A stretch of DNA of 64,000 nt, taken from assembly GCA_026168455.1 (NCBI GenBank), contig CM047429.1:3779720-3843719 (forward strand), written 5' to 3'. The DNA is from Theocolax elegans. Lineage: Eukaryota; Arthropoda; Insecta; Hymenoptera; Cerocephalidae. Each line of letters opens with the position of its first letter. Within the stretch, counting starts at the first letter, position 1. The notes under the pieces were generated by a model, which did not search any database, was not told the origin of the DNA, and saw only the letters and a list, made by a program, of their open reading frames with translations. The position numbers and the translations under genes are program-made. Shown one piece after another: positions 57,753 to 64,000 of this stretch.

Positions 57753-59190
57753 GTGTATGTGGGTGTGTGTATAATTTACTAGCTTCAATTTAATTTATAG
57801 TGGCAGTACATCACCTCAACGAGAATTTAGCTAAGTTGCAAATGCAAATAAAAAATTTGAATCGTGACGCTATCTCGAGTGTTTCAACGCAAAATGAAAA
57901 TTTCAGCAACGTAATGGAAATGCAATCGCACTTTAAACTTAAGACTGTTGAACAAATGAATCTCTTAGATTCAAAAATTAACGATGACAAGGATTTCCGA
58001 AATAATCTTGTACTTATTTTATTCAAGTAACCAATACAAAAATCAGAATTTAATGTTACGAGCCAAAGAGATTTGTATAAAAAAATAAAACTGCACTTTT
58101 TAGAATACATAAAAGATAGTTACATTTACGTTTCTGACATTGGTTTTGTCAACTTTATTAGACAATTATATATTCTAAAGACTGTTACTGAAAACTATAA
58201 TCGTACTTTTCACGGCGGGTAAATTTAATAATACAAAAGAAAAGTTTAATCGAAACTAGTAACAATACAAGTTAAGTATCATCAATTTTCGTTTTTCATT
58301 GGGCGTTTGATGTACTAAATACTTCTGCACTCTTCTGCACTCAATAATAGATTCACAGTTCAAATAACCACTTCTTTCCAAAAATTCCAAAAAACACTGA
58401 CTTTACAAAAATCATGCGTTCGCGACTAGTCATTCGCAATATGCACCTGCACTCTCTCTACAAGATAATCGATCTATTTACTATTTAATATCAATTTTTA
58501 TCAAATAATAAAAATTCGGCCGCCCGCAGATCTATCGATTTACTACTCGACGCAAGTCTGCTACGTTAATAGTGCATCGGTGCACTTTTAATGCACTATC
58601 TGCGGGTTCGTGATTACAAGATAACATTTTATGAATGCACTTGAATAGTATTTATAAGCCATCTACATTCTTACAACGACATACAAAGCTATGCAACAAA
58701 ATGATTAATTTTTTAACAATATAAATTATCCTCAAAATATAATAGCTTGGCTCCCAATATTAACATTCTGATTCTTCGTATTGAAATGTAAATAGAAATA
58801 GATAATGACATTACGTCTATTAATAGACATTCTAACATTCTAGTTAAAGTACCTTGAAACTATCGGAGGCAGCTCTAACGACATTGTTAGAAACATGTTA
58901 CGAACATGTATTACAAATGAATTGGCAGCGCATTACAGTTATCAAGGCAAAAAAGAAAAACTCTCTTTCGCTGATACAAAACTGCACAAATTAATTCGAG
59001 GTAAATTTTACGATCTCCTTAAAATAATTATTTTCAGATTTCTACTGCAGCATTTCTCGCTAATTATTATTCATAAAATATTGTTACAGATACAGCCATT
59101 AAAGTTGCCCAATACGATCGAAACAAGGTTAAGACTGAAGCCCAAATTTGGCTAAAAAATGCACCACAAAGGCTGCAGAAAGAAAAGTAA
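43328..59190 (+). CDS. DUF4806-type protein, nine-exon gene, 486 aa
   Basis: CDS = 43328-43550, 44487-44783, 44865-44978, 45064-45159, 45420-45593, 48028-48117, 57801-58009, 58844-59000, 59090-59190. Every intron starts GT and ends AG. The first six and the last are phase 1, the seventh is phase 0. The joined frame of 1461 bp is open to TAA. The N-terminus (about 1-110) has the W-x-IVQFLEDDTVEAVPDFWI and WPPW pattern, then CNDYKDARVKA. The middle (110-320) is Ser/Lys/Asp-rich and probably disordered. The C-terminus (about 350-486) is DUF4806: LKTVEQMNLLD, FRNNL|LKYLETIGGSS, ITNELAAHYSYQGKK, KLHKLIR. Function unknown; such proteins are multigene and often lie next to transposases. Exons 5-6 and 6-7 are separated by transposon-filled introns. 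Confidence 0.82.
43551..44486 (+). other. Intron 1 with a GC-richer insert
   Basis: Contains CACGCTCTTATTTGC-like GC-richer sequence at about 44050-44290 with a GTGCGCGCGCCAGC patch, perhaps an LTR or MITE fragment. A short ORF (43636-43821) with TDYTLEKCGHEVHVNRKG and ILCKNDHIRLR could be an alternative exon or an eroded zinc-finger-like remnant; it is not needed for the joined frame. Confidence 0.45.
44487..44783 (+). CDS. DUF4806 gene, exon 2
   Basis: Follows TTTTTTAG; starts VCNDYKDARVKAKIGETHSD and ends at CAG|GTAAATTT. It continues the N-terminal region conserved in this family. Confidence 0.82.
44865..44978 (+). CDS. DUF4806 gene, exon 3
   Basis: Acceptor TTACAG, donor GTAAGT; 38 codons of polar low-complexity sequence. 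Confidence 0.72.
45064..45159 (+). CDS. DUF4806 gene, exon 4
   Basis: Acceptor TATACAG, donor GTAAGC; 32 codons, Ser/Asp/Glu-rich. Confidence 0.72.
45420..45593 (+). CDS. DUF4806 gene, exon 5
   Basis: Acceptor ATTTCAG, donor GTAAGT; 58 codons, Lys/Ser/Thr-rich with a basic KKKGKERGSQNK patch that could be a nuclear localisation signal. Confidence 0.72.
45594..46524 (+). other. Intron 5, left part
   Basis: Non-coding. A patch at about 45790-45920 (CGGCCAGTGGCCAGCGGAC) and AGAAAGGTTGTAGCCCACAAC near 46055 hint at an eroded repeat with inverted pieces. Confidence 0.4.
46529..47234. mobile_element. ~706-bp fold-back element with TTAA target sites
   Basis: TTAA (46525-46528) | GGGGAAAAGCCTAGGTT ... 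AACCAAGGCTTGTTCCT | TTAA (47235-47238). The arms mirror each other (AGTACTTGTAAAAACGAAAA and its complement; CGTCTTTGTCTTTATTTTGA and its complement) around a centre near 46870. Same family of ends as the element at 34561-35291. It lies in intron 5 of the DUF4806 gene. The ORF 46670-46906 spans the palindrome and is not a gene. Confidence 0.85.
47239..48027 (+). other. Intron 5, right part, with family C fragment
   Basis: AT-rich. 47715-47800 holds TATATTACGATACACATGTG and CGCCCGAGCGAAGCGAGAC, a fragment of the CG-rich repeat family C seen at 40.6 kb. The ORF 47396-47593 has no recognisable domain. Confidence 0.45.
48028..48117 (+). CDS. DUF4806 gene, exon 6
   Basis: Acceptor TTTCAG, donor GTAATT; 30 codons ending ELKQLNDSEKLDYLI. 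Confidence 0.72.
48430..49416. mobile_element. ~990-bp fold-back element with GGG(T/A)ATTCCACGTG ends
   Basis: The left end GGGGTATTCCACGTGAACTGGTCCGATC and right end GATCGGACCACTTCGTGTGGAATATCCC (split here only by description) are inverted. Both arms lie in (TA)n and mirror each other over nearly 500 bp about a centre near 48925. Non-coding. Same family as the right part of 6717-9070. In intron 6 of the DUF4806 gene. Confidence 0.88.
49442..49924 (-). repeat. 3' LTR of the BEL/Pao element
   Basis: 483 bp. On the minus strand it begins TGTTAAGGAATC and ends ATACTAAACA (TG...CA). It contains an internal duplication of GCGTTCGTTAACAATTCGTT. Confidence 0.95.
49925..50095 (-). other. 3' untranslated region of the BEL/Pao element
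   Basis: The minus strand directly before the 3' LTR reads GGTTCAAGGCGGGCGGTTT, purine-rich and a plausible polypurine tract for second-strand priming. Confidence 0.55.
50096..55474 (-). CDS. BEL/Pao Gag-Pol polyprotein, 1792 aa
   Basis: Single intact ORF. Domain order with approximate residues: Gag-like DUF1759 region (about 165-345, with LPPMDLKKFNGQLTEWQSF); Cys/His knuckles (about 375-435, including CFKCQQRHH); aspartic protease at about 515 (ALLDTGSTWTF); reverse transcriptase with AADIAKMYRQI and the FVDDILF catalytic box near 930; Pao-type RNase H region near 1108 (HGFADASELAYGAVVYLR); integrase zinc motif (about 1430-1465, HKRCLHGG...CLACAK); and integrase core Asp in CGVDYAGP (about 1490), Asp in YSDCGTNF (about 1556) and Glu in FGGLWEAG (about 1604). 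DUF5641 follows near 1711. No frameshift between gag and pol. Confidence 0.95.
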   Translation of the reverse strand: MSISSIHASQESLLDKTVIHNRFVKAEDTGATDMSEAADFPTIEELLSDQAQDFESLIRHVKSSHTLISENKPVSVLVHRSEYIKLLWLKCQNRNAQIYRTATSEDKASLSYFTNKEFGQLETLVFKGLDDISEKLGTHPQPGTPAGHQPSLSEFALTQKSLVKLPPMDLKKFNGQLTEWQSFRDTFLSLVKNNRSLDNTSKLHYLRGALEGDAFNAIGHIELTANNLEIAWDLLTKQYENKVALTNAHLNAIFLLEPLKKECAIRLSSLRTSITKHIGQLKGLGRNTDGYNDILINRITALFDCNTKRDWELLLASKLDYPSYTDLDNFLLERIRALESLSQSKRDQVLPAHANSNSNSKNKQSNVKAHFAAPKNIVCCICKNNHSIFQCKVFKDLSPIDRFEKVKQHNLCNNCLSANHKVGKCPSKHSCFKCQQRHHSWLHREPLSSQREDDPSASTSSQLTVAQSKENQNQQETQSHFAFSKSINPSTILLATARIWVLSPSNKSVRVRALLDTGSTWTFISSELARVLKLRLNRVSVALSGVGERETGQVSSATDIRLSANSIGKPSFDTSAFILPQITSYVPRCQKPISTWPHLANLELADDPTKDDPIHLLIGANLYASLLLEGLKKGNINEPVAQKTIFGWVIFGNIGQVDSHLTRSVLTHHCVTNERLDDALKRFWETEEIPQQPILSVEDELCEMHFRQTHSRDNNGRYVVRIPFKSDQPLKIGNSRHIAESALKRVERQLSKNYVTRDMYITFMKEYELLNHMELVDCTTILDKTIKPVYLPHHPVFRGSSATTKLRVVFNASCKTTNNTSLNDHMYTGQSLQSVLPSILLNWRLFQFVYAADIAKMYRQIRVDTRDADYQRILWRESPDKKINEYRLLTVTYGTRSAPFLALRVLRQLVEDEGMSYPLASQVILNDTFVDDILFGAHDLRSAIQTRDEIMLLLGKGKLQARKWASNSQELLKDIDPLDHGLSLITLSNDNDESNIKLLGMNWNPLTDIFSFNFSPPTIDVVSKRSVLSVLSKLYDPLGWISPIIVVGKIFIQNLWRNQYDWDESLPNDIASSIVNYFDSLQNLKLIKIPRWTEFSPTIIDAQLHGFADASELAYGAVVYLRVVTLSGKIRISLLMSKTKVAPLKQLSIPRLELQAAVILARLISSIRNLRSFCNMPYQCWTDACIVLAWLNKQASSWNTFVANRVSEIHTLTPQGHWRHVPTDENPADLLSRGKSVDTLIDLPLWWSAPQWLAQSADNWPVNKINIPSDVNLEQKLKATVNFVKCTRFDQLFELFNRCSTWQKILRIISLVIRFITYLRLKRSKQSLKHANVNAHSINLAEKLVIKHLQQCLFPMELNALRKNLPIKGTSKLIALNPFLDGDLIRVGGRLSRSELDFNVKYPIVLSRHRVTNLIIEDAHKRCLHGGVQLTLNTLRQTYWILKPRPQIKSIIHKCLACAKVNAKLCTQMMADLPKSRITRPSHVFDHCGVDYAGPMKVRVISGRGHKSHQCYISIFVSFSIKAVHLELVHSLSTDAFIAAFQRFIARRGLPANMYSDCGTNFKGTDRILKEAIEIALNDKKFAYMLAKDRVEWHFNPPAAPHFGGLWEAGVRSVKGHLQRVLGDKTPTIEEFSTLLCQIEAALNSRPIGPLTDNIDDFQPLTPGHFLTGHSLITIPLPSVLNINTNRLSRWQQMQECFEIFWRRWSSDYVQSLQQRSKWRLSNPNVKKGQLVLLKKPNLPPLKWLLGRIEECYSSSDNLVRVVKIKTAESNYTRPITEICLLPIDLESQESN
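55786..55802 (-). promoter_or_regulatory. Primer-binding site of the BEL/Pao element
   Basis: Three bases after the 5' LTR the minus strand reads TGGCGATCCTGCCAGGA. The initial TGG is the complement of a tRNA CCA end. The priming tRNA was not identified. Confidence 0.65.
55806..56288 (-). repeat. 5' LTR of the BEL/Pao element
   Basis: 483 bp, identical to the other LTR except for three substitutions (near 55963, 55986 and 56193). Confidence 0.95.
56322..57692. mobile_element. ~1.37-kb fold-back element with GGGAGATTCCATGTGAAG ends
   Basis: GGGAGATTCCATGTGAAGTG and CACTTCACATGGAATCTCCC are inverted and abut (TA)n tracts. The arms mirror each other for about 680 bp each (for example GTAACCGTATACTTGCATTC and its complement near 56838 and 57166) about a centre near 57010. 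The ORFs in it (56847-57092) are palindrome artefacts. The ends are related to those at 48430 and 6717. Confidence 0.9.
57693..57750. repeat. (TA)n microsatellite
   Basis: About 55 bp of alternating TA directly right of the fold-back element, followed by a short GT-rich patch. Confidence 0.95.
57801..58009 (+). CDS. DUF4806 gene, exon 7
   Basis: Acceptor TTATAG; ends FRNNL at a GTACTT donor, a weaker match to consensus. Encodes a coiled-coil-like LNENLAKLQMQIKNLNRD and the start of DUF4806 (KLKTVEQMNLLD). Reading through the donor adds VLILFK and a stop, which does not fit the domain. Confidence 0.78.
58010..58843 (+). other. Intron 7
   Basis: Non-coding, 834 bp. It contains a GC-richer patch at 58510-58630 with CCCGCAGATCTATCG / ATCTGCGGG and a repeated GTGCATCGGTGCACTTTTAATGCAC motif, possibly an eroded fold-back repeat. 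Confidence 0.5.
58844..59000 (+). CDS. DUF4806 gene, exon 8
   Basis: Acceptor TTCTAG, donor GTAAAT. Encodes LKYLETIGGSSNDIVRNML and ITNELAAHYSYQGKKEKLSF, the most conserved part of DUF4806. Confidence 0.85.
59090..59190 (+). CDS. DUF4806 gene, exon 9
   Basis: Acceptor TTACAG; encodes DTAIKVAQYDRNKV and IWLKNAPQRLQKEK, then TAA at 59188-59190. Closes the domain with the usual -W-----P end. Confidence 0.82.
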
Positions 59191-59672
59191 TCTTATCAAT
59201 AAAACACTTCTATAATAAATCGCAGCACTATTGAATTTAATTACTCGTATTTTCGAGATAATAAAAAATTACTTAAGGGGATAATACGCTAAAAATTGGT
59301 AAAATGAATTTTCACCAAAAAATTGTTATAAATAAACATTTTCTTGTTATTTAAATTACATTTATTTACCACTATTAAAAATGAAAGATTTTGACCTAAA
59401 TAAAGAAAAAAATTTCATAATGCCATTCTCCGTAGACTGGAAAATTTTGAGCTGGTGCTTAGGGTACACTTTTGACCGATAAATCAATTTTGATCTAATC
59501 ACTGCCTTTTTGTAGCTAAATCATGTCATTTACTAATGAAGCCATTTATATTGTGAAGTTTCTAAATCCTAAATTGTTGGGTTACGAAAATCTCAAAATT
59601 TTCCAAAATTTTTTAATAATTAGAATTTGTTTTTAATTTTAGACTTTTTTCTACGGGGTACTCCCTTAGTAC
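59191..59672. other. Downstream flank of the DUF4806 gene
   Basis: AATAAAACAC at about 59197 could serve as polyadenylation signal. CTTAAGGGGATAATACGC at 59273 resembles one end of the TTAA fold-back family, but no partner was found. Confidence 0.4.

Positions 59673-59712
<40 letters not shown>
59673..59712. repeat. (TAA)n microsatellite, target of R1-like element 1
   Basis: About 13 TAA units directly followed by the GC-rich 5' end of an R1-like element. Confidence 0.9.
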
Positions 59713-61466
<1,754 letters not shown>

Positions 61467-62297
61467 CCGGGAACCTCCCTTTTGGAGGGTAGAGCACTTT
61501 TCCATGCTACCGGACGCGTCCACAGGTTGCGGATAGTGGAACGGCCAGAGAGAGTAGTGGTCATAGGAGACTATAACCAGTCTCTCTGGTCAGTCGCTAA
61601 TATACTGAATAAGCGACCGCGGACAGTGGGATACAAACGCAGCTAATAGTGGTAAGCTGTTGTTTTTTACACCTACTCATACACCAAACACACATACACT
61701 TCCGCTCGATTTAGCTGAGCCCATGTGCAGTAGGAAGCTCTATAAACGGGCATTTTCCAAGCGGGATATAATTGAAAGGCGGCTCTATAAACGAGACCGA
61801 CCTGTGTGAATGGGGAGAACCCTATAAACGGGTGTGCTCCGAGCGTGGCATGACTGCACTGGGTTCTATGCTGGAGAGAGCGGAGACATAGCAGGTGTTA
61901 TCAGCTGGGTGGCGGAGCGATCAACAGGGAGCTTTCTCGTGGCTGCAGGCTCGTTCACTTTGGAGGGTGCTGCCGTTAACACCAGTATCGCACTCCTGGG
62001 CCGCCACTAGTTCTTGGGCCCGAACCCGGCTTAGCCAGCATGGGAGGCTGCCCTCTGCAGTGGTAAACGTCGGAAACGGCGCAAATCTCGCTTCTCGTAG
62101 TAATGCCGACTGGCGATCGGGTGGGATCTTGCTGCGAGTCGTGGGGGAGGAACGGTCGATGCCACCGGACTGTAGGGGAGCTAAGTTATCGGGACAGCTC
62201 AGGACGGATCGTGCAAGCCACCGCCTGGTGACTATCTGACCACTTTACACAAACACACACATAGGGGGGATGGGGATAAATAAAGAAAATAATAAAA
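61467..62297 (+). promoter_or_regulatory. 5' UTR of R1-like element 2
   Basis: GC-rich leader without a long conserved ORF. It contains three CTATAAACG(G/A)G boxes at about 61740, 61785 and 61831. It probably holds the internal promoter, but that is inferred from position only. Confidence 0.5.
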
Positions 62298-63642
62298 ATG
62301 ACAAGGTCAATAACAATTGCAGGTACCAGAGTGCTGCCTGCGCCATCCGACTCAGGAGAGTCACGGGGGCTTCCCAGCTCCCCCATCACGCCGGTAGGTA
62401 ACCTGGCTGGCGTGGCGGTAACTGCTTCAGGAAAACTCGCACGACACATCGGAGGGTCGCCAACTAGTTGGGAGGCTGCAGAGAGCAAACTGTATGAACA
62501 ATTGCTCAACATACGCAGCAGCCTAGCTAGAATGACCGAGAGAACAAACGTCCAAAAGAATGTTAGTCGCGTCATAACAGGCGGAATGAGCGAGATAAAT
62601 GAATCGGTCGAAGTCGCGTTGTATGAATTGCAACGAATGAAATTGCTCCGCAAGTCGACAACGAACATCAACGACGTATGTATGGCTGAGTCCACACCTC
62701 AGCAAAAACAGAAACGGAAAAGGGAAAAACAAACCCCCACACCAGAAAAGAACGTCGCGGAAACGCAAGAAGTACCCCAAACAGAGACTTGGTCGACGGT
62801 CGTCCAAAAAAAGAAAAAAAAAAAGGACGGCAGCGGCTACTACACGGACGGACGGACTGCTACCTGGGCAATCCACCGCTCACCAAAACCGGCAGTCAGA
62901 TCGGCCAAAGCCCACACAGGGCAGAAGCACGATTTTGATCAAACCGGCGGAGGGGCAGACGTATGAGGATGTGTTACAAACCATACGTCTGAAGGTGGAT
63001 CCTACAAAGACCAAGACGGACGTACGACAGATACGAAAAACAAAGCAGGGTGGGGTTTTGCTGCGACTCGGCAAACAGGAGACGCGGCAAGATTTCCAAC
63101 AGACCTTGCAGGTCGCCCTCGGAGAAAAAGCCCAGGTAAAGGACCTGACAGCTACGATAACGCTGGAGTTTCTCGACCTGGACAGTGTCACGACTGAAAA
63201 AGACGTTACGGACGCTATCAACCGCGAACTCGGGGACAGCGCAGAAAGAAGGGTGCACGTCTTTGGATCCAACGCCCGAGGCTTGGCCCTTGCGGTATGC
63301 GATTTCGACGCAAGAAACGCGAACGAGATCCTTAAAAAAGGAAGAATAAAAATCGGTTGGGTTAACTGCCGCGTGAGACCTAGGCTTCGTGTACCTAGGT
63401 GCCACAAATGCCTCGGATACGGGCACATAAAAAAGGACTGTAAAGGACCGGACAGACACCGGTGCTGCTGGCGATGTGGCCGAGAGGGGCACGATGCACA
63501 GGCGTGCAAAAACACACCTGAGTGCTTCCTCTGTCCCAAGAAGGACAACAAGAGCCTCGCACACGTCGCTGGTTCAGGCGCGTGTGCAGCATTTAAGGCA
63601 GCACTGACAGCGACAAAGACCAAGACAATAAAATGCCGGTAA
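62298..63642 (+). pseudogene. R1-like ORF1 (Gag-like) protein of element 2
   Basis: Two open segments (62298-62966 and 62935-63642) in different frames overlap around IKPAEGQTYEDVL. A one-base indel near 62900-62930 or, less likely, a programmed shift separates them. The second segment has the RKTKQGGVLLRLGK and LEFLDLDSVTTEKDVTDAI blocks of the family and three knuckles: CHKCLGYGHIKKDC, CWRCGREGHDAQAC and CFLCPKKDNKSLAHVAGSGAC, the last complete here. The first segment is basic and low in complexity (KQKRKREKQTPTPEK). Confidence 0.85.
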
Positions 63643-64000
63643 CTGTTCTCCAATGCAATATGAATCGGAGTAGCGTGGCACACGCGCTGCTTCCTCAGAT
63701 TGCGGCGGAGCTGGACGCAAACATCCTCGTCATCAGCGAACAGTACCGGGATTTAACACCGCCGAACTGGCTCGCTAGCAGCACGAGTACAGCGGCATTA
63801 TGGGTGCGCGGGGAATGGGCAACGCGGATCATCGCGCGCGGATCCGGGGAGAGCTACGTTTGGGCAACGGTGGGCGATGTCACCTACGTCAGCGTCTACC
63901 TTAGCCCGAATTATAGCGCTCTCGAATACGCGGAGAAGCTGGATACTCTCGAAGACGCCGTGAGAGACATCCCCGGCAACAAAATCGTGGCGGGCGACTT
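63633..64000 (+). CDS. R1-like ORF2, N-terminal endonuclease domain (partial)
   Basis: Starts at an ATG that overlaps the ORF1 TAA (63640-63642) by ten bases, a usual arrangement for R1-type elements. It is open to the window end (about 122 codons). VLQCNMNRSSVAHALL, DANILVISEQYR and the final NKIVAGDF are the APE-type endonuclease motifs: Asn near the start, Glu in SEQY and Asp in GDF. Reverse transcriptase should follow outside the window. The frame is intact here although ORF1 is shifted. Confidence 0.88.
   Translation, partial: MPVTVLQCNMNRSSVAHALLPQIAAELDANILVISEQYRDLTPPNWLASSTSTAALWVRGEWATRIIARGSGESYVWATVGDVTYVSVYLSPNYSALEYAEKLDTLEDAVRDIPGNKIVAGD

Larger units (their letters stand above)
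61467..64000 (+). mobile_element. R1-like non-LTR element 2 (runs off the window)
   Basis: 830-bp 5' UTR, ORF1 (62298-63642, frameshifted) and the start of ORF2 at 63633, overlapping the ORF1 stop by ten bases. It starts right at the end of a (TAA)n tract. ORF1 is clearly related to that of element 1 but diverged, so these are two families or subfamilies. Confidence 0.88.

Overview
This is an AT-rich, eukaryotic, transposon-dense window. The mobile families (BEL/Pao, R1-like non-LTR, Penelope-like, DD41D mariner, Helitron) together with a DUF4806 gene beside a TNP2-like transposase gene fit an insect. A hymenopteran such as an ant is my best guess, but that is inference. There are no bacterial operons, no CRISPR arrays and no convincing tRNA or rRNA genes. 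Almost all protein-coding sequence is transposon-derived; the exception may be one spliced gene of about 16 kb.

Layout, left to right. 1-5.3 kb: a tandem duplication with a period near 888 bp, a ~300-bp structured repeat present four times, and a 986-bp fold-back element (3426-4411) packed with CACGTG palindromes. 5.4-13 kb: dispersed AT-rich repeats, a composite fold-back element (6717-9070) and two small fold-back elements. 13.3-21.1 kb: a decayed minus-strand Helitron with a Ulp1/C48-type protease, Rep (HUH) and PIF1-type helicase pieces, split by a GC-richer 1.7-kb insert. 23.35-26.94 kb: an apparently intact DD41D mariner-superfamily (rosa-like) transposon with 499-bp terminal inverted repeats and TA target duplications. 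27.96-29.75 kb: a Penelope-like element broken into two opposite-facing parts, with a recognisable hammerhead ribozyme motif at 28004-28045. 29.75-31.2 kb: ~225-bp tandem repeats and an LTR-like GC-richer segment. 32.9-35.3 kb: two more fold-back elements. 35.9-36.05 kb: the tail of a LINE reverse transcriptase. 36.66-39.04 kb: an intact 795-aa minus-strand TNP2/CACTA-like transposase. 39.7-40.3 kb: a decayed BEL/Pao pol fragment.

43328-59190 (+): nine ORF fragments join with consistent reading phase at GT/AG splice sites into a 486-aa DUF4806-type protein. Its sixth intron (9.7 kb) holds two fold-back elements flanking a young, complete BEL/Pao retrotransposon (49442-56288, antisense, 483-bp LTRs differing at three positions, a single 1792-aa Gag-Pol). 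The DUF4806 gene and the TNP2-like gene are divergent neighbours and may form a two-gene transposon or domesticated pair; this is a hypothesis.

59.7-64 kb: two R1-like non-LTR elements lie head to tail, each preceded by a (TAA)n tract. The first is a short derivative with ORF1 fused to a 3' end. The second has ORF1 (one frameshift) and the start of an endonuclease-type ORF2 that runs off the window.
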